A DNA stretch of 5,324 bases, from contig CANTHI010000291.1 of the NCBI GenBank assembly GCA_947653505.1, forward strand, positions 1 to 5,324, written 5' to 3'. A program made the position numbers and the translations under genes. Source of the stretch: an uncultured Eubacterium sp. GTDB lineage: Bacteria > Bacillota_A > Clostridia > Lachnospirales > Lachnospiraceae. The notes beneath the pieces were generated by a model. It made no database searches and had not been told where the DNA came from. It saw only the letters and a program-made list of their open reading frames with translations. Below are positions 1 through 5,324 of the stretch, piece after piece (position 1 is the first letter of the stretch; the number at the start of each line of letters is the position of its first letter).

Positions 1-335
1 CCATCAATACATTACCGAATGGATATGGAAACGAAAAAGCAGCATTAGAAAGTATATACTCACTATTTTCATCAACGAGAGAACTGCTTAAACTGTATGG
101 AAGAAAAGGACAGACTTTTAGTAAGCTTGCGGTTATTATTTTGAATCAGACTATCAGGCCATTTACTGTGAGATGGCATAATGCGTTAATGAATGGAGTT
201 ATGGATAAAGATCAGGCAGACATTTTTAGAAGCGAGTTAGAAATTTTACAGGTTGAGCTTGGTAAATATGCAAAAGCGTTAGCTGAGATTGCGAATGTAG
301 AAGATATCAGTGATATAGATATTACGACATCATAG
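1..335 (+). CDS. 3' end of an unidentified protein gene (partial)
   Basis: The reading frame whose codons start at position 3 is open from the window edge to TAG at 333-335, followed at once by an in-frame TGA. That gives about 110 residues of a C-terminus; the true start lies outside the window. An internal ATG at 180 and TTG at 141 have no good ribosome binding site, so the gene is best read as truncated by the edge. The visible part looks soluble and mostly helical, with no membrane segment. It contains a motif reading LNQTIRPFTVRWH, then a charged helix (FRSELEILQVELGKYAKALA), then an acidic tail. I do not recognise the family well enough to name it. The N(x)nRPF...WH followed by FR.EL..L pattern feels like the C-terminus of a recurring uncharacterised accessory protein, but that is only an impression. 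Its DNA is much more A/T-rich than carAB, which fits accessory or recently acquired DNA. Confidence 0.65.
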   Translation, partial: INTLPNGYGNEKAALESIYSLFSSTRELLKLYGRKGQTFSKLAVIILNQTIRPFTVRWHNALMNGVMDKDQADIFRSELEILQVELGKYAKALAEIANVEDISDIDITTS

Positions 336-390
336 TGAGTGCTACTGTGTTTAAGAAATTATTCCCCAAAAGATGATTGGGTTAGGATAG

Positions 391-480
391 GAAACTACAA
401 ATAACTGCTGAATAATACGCCAGATTTTTTCGAGAGTACTGCTCAGGAGACAAGCAATATCAGCAGTTATTTACAGTTTC
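391..480. repeat. Long imperfect inverted repeat, 21-base arms
   Basis: The arms are 391-411 and 460-480. They are complementary at 19 of 21 positions; the two mismatches lie together at 397-398, so there is an uninterrupted 13-base inner part (aaataactgctga against tcagcagttattt) and a 6-base outer part (gaaact against agtttc). The 48-base interior shows no gene. As RNA it would form a long stem with a large loop. It could be the 3'-UTR structure of the upstream gene, a small structured RNA, or a remnant of a small mobile element. I see no clear target-site duplication at its edges. Confidence 0.6.
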
Positions 481-481
481 T

Positions 482-522
482 AAAAGCAGTTATGAATCCG
501 TCAGGAATTGTAACTGCTTTTT
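482..522 (+). terminator. Intrinsic terminator after the upstream partial gene
   Basis: Arm 482-492 (aaaagcagtta) is perfectly complementary to 511-521 (taactgctttt). The stem continues inward with two G-U pairs, one A-U pair, one A-A mismatch and three further pairs to a four-base loop, gtca, at 500-503. The downstream arm ends in a run of five Ts (518-522), then tatat. This is a good factor-independent terminator for + strand transcripts from the partial gene, about 150 bases past its stop. It would insulate carAB from upstream transcription. The A-rich left flank means it could also work weakly on the - strand. Confidence 0.6.
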
Positions 523-625
523 ATATGGTTTCACTTATTCTACTTAATAATCAAAAGGTATTTCCATAAAAAACGAAAAAAACTATTGTCTTTTATTCCA
601 CAGAAAATCAGTTCCGCAAAAAAGG

Positions 626-654
626 TTGAAAAAAACGCTCTGATATGATACACT
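626..654 (+). promoter_or_regulatory. Probable carAB promoter, sigma-A type
   Basis: TTGAAA at 626-631 is a 5/6 match to a -35 box. A 17-base spacer leads to TACACT at 649-654, a moderate -10 box, with TG at 646-647 forming an extended -10. An overlapping alternative -10, TATGAT at 644-649, also carries an upstream TG (641-642) but lacks a properly spaced -35. The predicted transcript starts near 661-662, giving a leader of about 94 bases before carA. The site lies downstream of the terminator at 482-522, as expected for an independent carAB unit. Confidence 0.5.
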
Positions 655-695
655 TTTTACAATTTAAGCATTCACAGGAATGGCAGAGATGAAAA

Positions 696-758
696 ATGAA
701 CGACCAAAAAAGAGAATTTCTCTTTTTTTTTTGCCAGGAAGAAAGGATGGAACGATGA
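696..758 (+). CDS. Possible 20-codon leader peptide upstream of carA
   Basis: ATG at 696 opens a 20-codon frame ending at TGA 756-758. The peptide begins MNDQKREFLFFF and ends CQEERMER. Its stop overlaps the carA start as ATGA (755-758), an arrangement that often couples translation. It crosses the A/U hairpin and the ten-T run at 723-732, which encode its phenylalanine stretch. Against it, the ribosome binding site is weak (GAG at 686-688, or AGGA at 676-679 set too far upstream), and such a short frame can arise by chance. It resembles no leader peptide that I know. This is a hypothesis, not a firm gene. Confidence 0.22.
   Translation: MNDQKREFLFFFCQEERMER
706..732 (+). promoter_or_regulatory. 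A/U stem-loop running into a ten-T tract in the carA leader
   Basis: Positions 706-715 (aaaaaagaga) are complementary to 719-728 (tctctttttt) around a three-base loop, and the T run continues to 732. The layout is that of an intrinsic terminator or attenuator placed between the promoter and carA. Only two of ten pairs are G-C, so the hairpin is weak and may act as a pause site rather than a terminator. A U-rich pause next to a pyrimidine gene recalls the UTP-sensing attenuator of enterobacterial pyrBI, but no direct homology is visible. Confidence 0.35.
742..747 (+). promoter_or_regulatory. carA ribosome binding site
   Basis: AAAGGA ends seven bases before ATG 755 and ten before ATG 758. It decides the carA start. 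Upstream in-frame ATGs at 680 and 689 would add 25 or 22 residues containing the T-run sequence; these have no counterpart in the CarA family, and AGGA at 676-679 abuts ATG 680 directly. Confidence 0.7.
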
Positions 759-1837
759 TGAAAGCTTTTCTGATACTTGAAAATGGACGTGTATTTGAAG
801 GAACCAGTATAGGCTCCAGACGGGAGGTTATCAGCGAGATTGTGTTCAATACCTCTATGACTGGCTATCTGGAAGTGCTGACCGATCCGTCGTATGCGGG
901 ACAGGCAGTAGTGATGACATATCCTCTGATCGGAAACTATGGCATCTGTTTTCATGATATGGAATCTGCCAGACCGTGGCCGGATGGTTATATTGTAAGG
1001 GAGTTATCCAGAATGCCGAGCAATTTCCGCTGTGAAGGCTCGATACAGGATTTTCTGGAAAAGCATGATATTCCAGGGATTGCGGGGATTGATACCCGTG
1101 CGCTGACAAAGCTGCTGCGGGAGGCGGGTACGATGAACGGGATGATTACGACAAATGCGGATTATCATTGTCACATGGAAGAAATCATGCCGCGTCTAAA
1201 AGCGTATACAGTAGGGGATGTGGTAGAAAAAGTGACCTGCACACAGAAAAAAGTGCTGGAGGCAGATGGTTATAAAGTCGCGCTGCTGGATCTGGGCGCG
1301 AAGGAAAATATTGCAAAATCACTGCATGACAGAGGATGTGAGGTTACGATTTATCCGGCGCATACGCCTGCCGCAGAGATACTGGCGATGGAGCCGGACG
1401 GAATTATGCTGTCGAACGGGCCGGGGGATCCGAAGCGTTGTACCCGGATCATAGAAGAGATCCGTAAAATTTATGAAGCGGATATACCGGTGTTTGCGAT
1501 CTGTCTGGGGCACCAGCTGATGGCGCTGGCAGCCGGTGCGGATACGCACAGATTAAAATACGGGCATCGTGGCGGCAACCATCCGGTAAAGGATCTGGAG
1601 ACGGGCAGGGTATATATTTCAGCGCAGAATCACGGATATGTCGTCGATACGGACCGTCTGGATACAAAGATCGCGGTGCCGGCGTTTGTCAATGTCAATG
1701 ATGGTACGAACGAAGGGTTAAAATATACCGGAAAGCAGATTTTTACGGTCCAGTTTCATCCTGAAGCCTGTCCGGGACCACAGGACAGCGGGTATTTATT
1801 TGACAGATTTCTGGAAATGATGGGAGGGAACAGATAA
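755..1837 (+). CDS. carA: Carbamoyl-phosphate synthase small subunit (glutaminase)
   Basis: This cytoplasmic subunit hydrolyses glutamine and delivers ammonia to CarB for carbamoyl phosphate, used in pyrimidine and arginine synthesis. From ATG 755 it has 360 residues, close to the usual 360-380. The N-terminal CPSase domain spans about 1-150, with FNTSMTGYLE (31-40), DPSYAGQ (44-50) and GIDTRALTKLLRE (111-123). The class I glutamine amidotransferase domain spans about 173-360, with SNGPGDP (220-226), the nucleophile Cys250 in CLGHQ, GGNHPVKD (283-290), and the catalytic His335 and Glu337 in QFHPEACPGPQD. All three triad residues are present, so it should be active. The start at MMKAFLILENG aligns with the family start (E. 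coli MIKSALLVLEDG); ATG 758 is equally possible and removes one residue. It is called pyrAA in Bacillus. Its TAA overlaps the carB ATG, so the pair is cotranscribed and probably translationally coupled. Confidence 0.98.
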   Translation: MMKAFLILENGRVFEGTSIGSRREVISEIVFNTSMTGYLEVLTDPSYAGQAVVMTYPLIGNYGICFHDMESARPWPDGYIVRELSRMPSNFRCEGSIQDFLEKHDIPGIAGIDTRALTKLLREAGTMNGMITTNADYHCHMEEIMPRLKAYTVGDVVEKVTCTQKKVLEADGYKVALLDLGAKENIAKSLHDRGCEVTIYPAHTPAAEILAMEPDGIMLSNGPGDPKRCTRIIEEIRKIYEADIPVFAICLGHQLMALAAGADTHRLKYGHRGGNHPVKDLETGRVYISAQNHGYVVDTDRLDTKIAVPAFVNVNDGTNEGLKYTGKQIFTVQFHPEACPGPQDSGYLFDRFLEMMGGNR

Positions 1838-1839
1838 TG
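1822..1839 (+). promoter_or_regulatory. carB ribosome binding site and carA/carB stop-start overlap
   Basis: GGGAGGG at 1822-1828 lies inside the last carA codons, eight bases before the carB ATG (1837-1839). The carA stop TAA (1835-1837) shares its last base with that ATG, giving TAATG. This suits termination-reinitiation and a balanced 1:1 output of the two subunits. Confidence 0.75.
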
Positions 1840-4800
1840 CCAAAAAGAGCGGATATTAAAAAAGTACTGGTCATCGGCTCCGGGCCGATTGTGATCGGAC
1901 AGGCAGCGGAGTTTGATTATGCGGGTACGCAGGCGTGCCGTTCCTTAAAGGAAGAAGGGCTTGAGGTATGTCTGGTCAATTCCAATCCGGCTACGATTAT
2001 GACGGATAAAGAGATTGCCGATCAGGTCTATATCGAACCTCTGACGGTGGATGTATTAAAAAAGATTATCTTAAAAGAAAGGCCGGACAGTCTGCTGCCG
2101 ACGCTTGGAGGACAGGCGGGGCTGAATCTGGGCATGGAGCTGGCGGAGTCCGGCTTTTTGGAAGAAAATGGTGTAAAGCTCATCGGTACGACGGCGCAGA
2201 CGATCCGTAAAGCGGAGGACCGTCTGGAATTTAAAGAAACGATGGAAAAAATCGGGGAGCCGGTAGCGCCTTCCCTTGTCGTGGAAGATGTGCAAAGCGG
2301 GATTGATTTTACCAATATGATCGGCTATCCGGTCGTACTGCGTCCGGCTTATACACTGGGCGGCAGTGGCGGCGGAATTGCGCATAATGAGCAGGAGCTG
2401 ACCGATATTCTGAAAAACGGCCTGCGGCTGTCGCGCGTCGGACAGGTGCTGGTGGAACGCTGTATCGCTGGATGGAAAGAGATCGAATATGAGGTGATGC
2501 GGGATGCGGCCGGCAACTGCATTACGGTCTGCAACATGGAAAATATCGATCCGGTCGGCGTGCATACGGGAGATTCCATCGTGGTCGCGCCGTCGCAGAC
2601 GCTTGGGGATAAGGAATATCAGATGTTAAGGACCTCCGCGCTCCATATTATATCGGAGCTGGAGATTACAGGCGGGTGCAATGTGCAGTATGCGCTAAAA
2701 CCGGATTCGTTTGAATACTGTGTGATTGAAGTAAATCCGCGTGTCAGCCGCTCTTCTGCGCTGGCTTCCAAAGCGACCGGCTATCCGATCGCGAAGGTTG
2801 CGGCAAAGGTTGCGGCAGGCTATACGCTGGATGAGATTCCGAATGCGGTGACAGGCAGGACGTATGCCAGCTTTGAGCCGGTGCTGGATTATTGCGTGGT
2901 CAAGCTGCCGAGACTGCCGTTTGATAAGTTTCTGACGGCAAAGCGGTCATTAACCACGCAGATGAAGGCGACGGGAGAGGTTATGAGCATCTGCGATAAT
3001 TTTGAAGGAGCGCTGATGAAGGCGCTGCGTTCACTGGAGCAGCATGTAGACAGCCTGCTGTCGTATGATTTTTCAGCATTATCCGAAAAAGAGCTGCTGG
3101 AACGCTTAAAGACCGTCGATGACCAGCGGATTTTTATCATTGCCGAAGCGCTGCGCAAAGGCATTAATTATAAAGCGATTCATGAGATCACCAGCATTGA
3201 CGAATGGTTTATTGACAAAATCGCCATTCTGACAGAGATGGAAGAGCGGCTGAAAAAAGAGCCGCTGACGACAGAGCTGCTAAAAGAAGCAAAACGGATC
3301 GAATTTCCGGACAGCGTGATCGCCCGGCTGACCGGAAGGAAGGAGCAGGAGATCCGGCAGATGCGGTATGCGCAGGGGATTACAGCGGCGTTTAAGATGG
3401 TAGATACGTGCGCGGCTGAGTTCGAAGCGGCAACGCCGTATTATTATTCGGTATTTGGCAGTGAGGACGAAGCGGTCTGTACAAAGGACCGTAAAAAAGT
3501 ACTGGTGCTTGGCTCCGGACCGATCCGGATCGGGCAGGGGGTGGAGTTTGATTACTGCAGCGTCCATGCGACCTGGGCATTTGCAGGAGCAGGATATGAG
3601 ACGGTGATCGTAAACAACAATCCGGAGACGGTCAGCACGGATTTTGATATCGCAGACAAGCTGTATTTTGAACCGCTGACGCCGGAAGATGTGGAAAATA
3701 TTGTAAATATCGAAAAGCCGGACGGAGCGGTCGTACAGTTTGGCGGCCAGACGGCGATCAAACTTACCCAGAGCCTGATGGAGATGGGTGTGCCGATACT
3801 GGGAACCGCTGCAGAAGACGTGGACGCTGCAGAAGACCGTGAGCTGTTTGACCAGATTCTGCAGGAAACACAGATCCCACGCGCAGCCGGCGGCACGGTC
3901 TTTACCGCGCAGGAGGCAAAAGAAGTAGCCGGACGGCTCGGCTATCCGGTCTTAGTCCGTCCATCGTACGTGCTGGGCGGTCAGGGGATGCAGATTGCTT
4001 ATTCTGATCAGGAGATCGAAGAATTTATGGCGGTTATCAACCGTTATTCGCAGGAGCATCCGATTCTCGTAGACAAATACCTGATGGGGAAAGAGCTGGA
4101 GGTAGATGCGGTCTGCGACGGCACGGATATTCTGATTCCGGGTATTATGGAGCATATCGAGCGGACCGGTGTGCATTCGGGCGATTCGATTTCGGTCTAT
4201 CCGGCTCCGACGATCAGCGATACGGTAAGGGACCGCATCGCGGAATATTCCAGAAGGCTGGCTAAAGCGCTGCATGTAAAAGGGCTGATTAACATTCAGT
4301 TTATCGCCGTCGGCGAAGACGTCTATGTCATTGAAGTAAACCCGCGCTCTTCCCGTACGGTGCCGTATATCAGTAAGGTAACGGGTATCCCGGTCGTAGA
4401 ACTGGCAGTCAGTGTCATGACCGGAAAGAAGATCACAGAGCTTGGATATCAGCCGGGACTGCAGCCGCCGGCAGATTATTTTGCAGTCAAAATGCCTGTA
4501 TTTTCCTTTGAAAAAATCCGCGGCGCAGAGATCAGTCTCGGGCCGGAGATGAAGTCGACAGGAGAATGCCTTGGTATCGCCAGAACGTTTGACGAAGCCC
4601 TGTATAAGGCATTTCTCGGTGCAGGCATCGTGCTTCCAAAGCATAAACAGATGATTATAACCGTCAAAGACGCCGACAAGCCGGAAGCTGCAGAAGTCGC
4701 AAAACGGTTTGAGGCGCTGGGCTACCGGATCTACGCGACCAGAAGCACGGCGAAATATTTAAATGAACGTGGCGTGTCTGCGCTGCGTGTAAAAAATATC

Positions 4801-5040
4801 CATCAGGAGTCTCCGACGATTATGGACCTGCTGCTCGGGCATAAGATAGACCTTGTGATTGATACACCGACACAGGGCAGGGACAAAGGCAGAGACGGCT
4901 TTCTGATCCGGCGTGTGGCGATAGAGACAGGCGTAAACTGCATTACGGCGATGGATACGGCAAAGGCGCTTGTCCGCAGTCTGGAAACGGCGCATGAGGA
5001 AATGACGATGGTTGATATTGCGAAGATTGGTCTGAAATAA
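1837..5040 (+). CDS. carB: Carbamoyl-phosphate synthase large subunit
   Basis: CarB makes carbamoyl phosphate from bicarbonate, CarA-derived ammonia and two ATP. It is full length at 1067 residues (E. coli has 1073) and ends in tandem TAA TAA. The two homologous ATP-grasp halves are visible. The carboxyphosphate half (about 1-400) has GSGPIVIGQAAEFDYAG (14-30), LPTLGGQ (87-93), RPAYTLGGSGGG (169-180) and IEVNPRVSRSSA (297-308). The carbamoyl phosphate half (about 550-930) has GSGPIRIGQGVEFDY (559-573), RPSYVLGGQGM (708-718) and IEVNPRSSRTVPY (832-844). They are joined by the oligomerisation domain (about 401-550). Active-site residues known from E. coli are kept: Arg129, Arg169, Gln284, Glu298, Asn300 and Arg302, then Arg668, Arg708, Gln821, Glu833, Asn835 and Arg837. 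The C-terminal MGS-like allosteric domain (about 935-1067) keeps Lys948, Thr968 and Thr971 but differs at other effector positions. It is called pyrAB in Bacillus. No frameshift is seen. Confidence 0.99.
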   Translation: MPKRADIKKVLVIGSGPIVIGQAAEFDYAGTQACRSLKEEGLEVCLVNSNPATIMTDKEIADQVYIEPLTVDVLKKIILKERPDSLLPTLGGQAGLNLGMELAESGFLEENGVKLIGTTAQTIRKAEDRLEFKETMEKIGEPVAPSLVVEDVQSGIDFTNMIGYPVVLRPAYTLGGSGGGIAHNEQELTDILKNGLRLSRVGQVLVERCIAGWKEIEYEVMRDAAGNCITVCNMENIDPVGVHTGDSIVVAPSQTLGDKEYQMLRTSALHIISELEITGGCNVQYALKPDSFEYCVIEVNPRVSRSSALASKATGYPIAKVAAKVAAGYTLDEIPNAVTGRTYASFEPVLDYCVVKLPRLPFDKFLTAKRSLTTQMKATGEVMSICDNFEGALMKALRSLEQHVDSLLSYDFSALSEKELLERLKTVDDQRIFIIAEALRKGINYKAIHEITSIDEWFIDKIAILTEMEERLKKEPLTTELLKEAKRIEFPDSVIARLTGRKEQEIRQMRYAQGITAAFKMVDTCAAEFEAATPYYYSVFGSEDEAVCTKDRKKVLVLGSGPIRIGQGVEFDYCSVHATWAFAGAGYETVIVNNNPETVSTDFDIADKLYFEPLTPEDVENIVNIEKPDGAVVQFGGQTAIKLTQSLMEMGVPILGTAAEDVDAAEDRELFDQILQETQIPRAAGGTVFTAQEAKEVAGRLGYPVLVRPSYVLGGQGMQIAYSDQEIEEFMAVINRYSQEHPILVDKYLMGKELEVDAVCDGTDILIPGIMEHIERTGVHSGDSISVYPAPTISDTVRDRIAEYSRRLAKALHVKGLINIQFIAVGEDVYVIEVNPRSSRTVPYISKVTGIPVVELAVSVMTGKKITELGYQPGLQPPADYFAVKMPVFSFEKIRGAEISLGPEMKSTGECLGIARTFDEALYKAFLGAGIVLPKHKQMIITVKDADKPEAAEVAKRFEALGYRIYATRSTAKYLNERGVSALRVKNIHQESPTIMDLLLGHKIDLVIDTPTQGRDKGRDGFLIRRVAIETGVNCITAMDTAKALVRSLETAHEEMTMVDIAKIGLK

Positions 5041-5110
5041 TAATTATGGGGGGACTTCTGTGGTTTCGGAAAAAGGCTGGTAATGCCTCATAGGCACGAA
5101 CCTGAGTGAA

Positions 5111-5141
5111 AATGCAGCAATTTGTATAAAAGTGTTGCATT
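5111..5141. terminator. Stem-loop about 70 bases past carB, possible weak terminator
   Basis: Positions 5111-5123 pair with 5129-5141 across a five-base loop (gtata), with one A-G mismatch and one G-U pair in 13. On the + strand it is followed by ctggctg rather than Ts. On the - strand it is followed by a short run of four Ts. It may stabilise the 3' end of the carAB message, or serve a convergent gene outside the window. Confidence 0.3.
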
Positions 5142-5151
5142 CTGGCTGTCC

Positions 5152-5252
5152 GGCTGGTTTTCAAAAGCTTTACACACATTGTAACGAAACATTATGTAGA
5201 ATTAATACATAAACATTCCAGTTATCTGTTGCAGAGTCTGTGAAAACCAGCC
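5152..5252. repeat. Perfect 12-base inverted repeat with a 77-base interior
   Basis: ggctggttttca at 5152-5163 is exactly complementary to tgaaaaccagcc at 5241-5252. The right arm's cagccag (5248-5254) can instead pair with ctggctg at 5142-5148. The interior is A/T-rich and contains the hairpin at 5192-5212. A paired arm with an enclosed hairpin suggests a folded RNA or the ends of a small element; no coding sequence is enclosed. Confidence 0.5.
5192..5212. repeat. Small A/T-rich hairpin
   Basis: ttatgta (5192-5198) is perfectly complementary to tacataa (5206-5212) around a seven-base loop. It sits inside the larger 5152-5252 repeat. It could be an operator-like dyad or a substem; nothing in the sequence separates these. 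Confidence 0.35.
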
Positions 5253-5272
5253 AGGAGAGGAAATTTGACAGC

Positions 5273-5324
5273 GTGCCCCATTGGGCATTAGGTGAAGCAC
5301 CCGTCTGGTACCACAGACTGGATG
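5273..5324 (+). ncRNA. Start of a structured RNA, possibly the 5' end of a group II intron (partial)
   Basis: Three hairpins sit back to back in 46 bases: gtgccc/gggcat (5273-5278 and 5283-5288, with one terminal G-U pair), ggtg/cacc (5291-5294 and 5298-5301), and gtctg/cagac (5303-5307 and 5314-5318). Group II introns begin GUGYG, and class C introns such as the one from Oceanobacillus open with a similar order: a GUG-initiated GCCC/GGGU stem, then a GGGUGA...CCC element. Here the start is GTGCC, so the consensus is met only in part. The rest of the intron, its reverse transcriptase and domain V would lie beyond the edge. A riboswitch or leader RNA for the next gene is the main alternative. 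Confidence 0.33.

Larger units (their letters stand above)
336..625. other. Non-coding A/T-rich intergenic region
   Basis: No open frame here has a plausible start and ribosome binding site on either strand. The region holds two adjacent inverted repeats (391-480 and 482-521, listed separately). From about 540 to 600 it is very A/T-rich without a recognisable gene. I saw no convincing PyrR binding loop or paired arginine box. Confidence 0.6.
5041..5272. other. Non-coding region after carB with several stem-loops
   Basis: No credible gene is present; the longest start-to-stop stretches are under 20 codons and lack ribosome binding sites. A small perfect hairpin, tgcct/aggca with loop cat, lies at 5084-5096. 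Larger structures at 5111-5141, 5152-5252 and 5192-5212 are listed separately. None is followed by a clear T run, so I cannot point to a standard intrinsic terminator for carAB. Confidence 0.55.

Noticed and set aside
409..424. Possible arginine-repressor box (tgaataata...)
   Set aside because: Only the left half resembles an ARG box; the right half does not, and the site lies upstream of a terminator, far from the predicted carA promoter.
391..480. Complete insertion sequence or MITE
   Set aside because: The arms are inverted repeats, but there is no clear target-site duplication at the edges, and copy number cannot be judged from one window.
680..754. Longer CarA starting at ATG 680 or 689
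   Set aside because: The extra 22-25 residues include the T-run sequence and match nothing in the CarA family. AAAGGA at 742-747 is well placed for ATG 755/758, and the N-terminus MMKAFLILENG aligns with known CarA starts.
661..754. PyrR-type attenuator in the carA leader
   Set aside because: The leader is short, and I found no PyrR binding-loop consensus and no G/C-rich terminator/antiterminator pair.
608..955. - strand open frame covering the carA promoter and start
   Set aside because: It overlaps conserved carA codons and the promoter, has a low-complexity basic composition and no plausible ribosome binding site.
3952..4644. 230-codon open frame on the - strand inside carB
   Set aside because: It lies wholly antisense to well-conserved CarB sequence, its protein is rich in His, Arg and Cys with no recognisable motif, and G/C-rich coding DNA often leaves such antisense frames open.
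5085..5110. TPP-riboswitch-like fragment (gaacctgag)
   Set aside because: Only a few bases resemble the TPP core; the other conserved elements and helices are missing.
5169..5202. Promoter-like boxes TTTACA and TAGAAT after carB
   Set aside because: The spacer is about 22 bases, too long for a standard promoter, and alternative pairs in this A/T-rich stretch are weak.

Overview
The window looks like a piece of a Gram-positive chromosome, most likely a Clostridia/Lachnospiraceae-type Firmicute. This is inferred from the strong purine-rich ribosome binding sites, the A/T-rich intergenic DNA, and a CarB allosteric domain that resembles Gram-positive rather than enteric CarB. No species can be named from the sequence alone.

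Layout, all on the + strand. (1) Positions 1-335 hold the 3' end of an unidentified A/T-rich gene cut by the window edge. (2) Positions 336-625 are non-coding and A/T-rich. They carry two neighbouring inverted repeats that share one 8-base core in four copies; the second repeat is a convincing intrinsic terminator. (3) Positions 626-754 hold a probable promoter and a short leader for carAB. The leader has an A/U stem-loop running into ten Ts, and a possible 20-codon leader peptide whose stop overlaps the carA start as ATGA. (4) Positions 755-1837 are carA and 1837-5040 are carB, the two subunits of glutamine-dependent carbamoyl-phosphate synthetase, joined by a one-base TAATG overlap. (5) Positions 5041-5324 contain no gene but several stem-loops, then a dense run of small hairpins from 5273 to the edge that may be the 5' end of a group II intron or another structured RNA.

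CarA hydrolyses glutamine and passes ammonia to CarB. CarB uses two ATP and bicarbonate to make carbamoyl phosphate, the shared precursor of pyrimidines and arginine. No other pyr or arg gene is in the window, so carAB appears to be a self-contained two-gene unit. The catalytic residues of both subunits are present. Several positions that bind effectors in the E. coli enzyme are changed, so allosteric control may differ.

The central genes are ordinary housekeeping genes. The parts worth a second look are non-coding: the four-copy repeat cluster at 391-521, the carA leader, and the structured DNA after carB. I see no strong evidence of a wholly new system.
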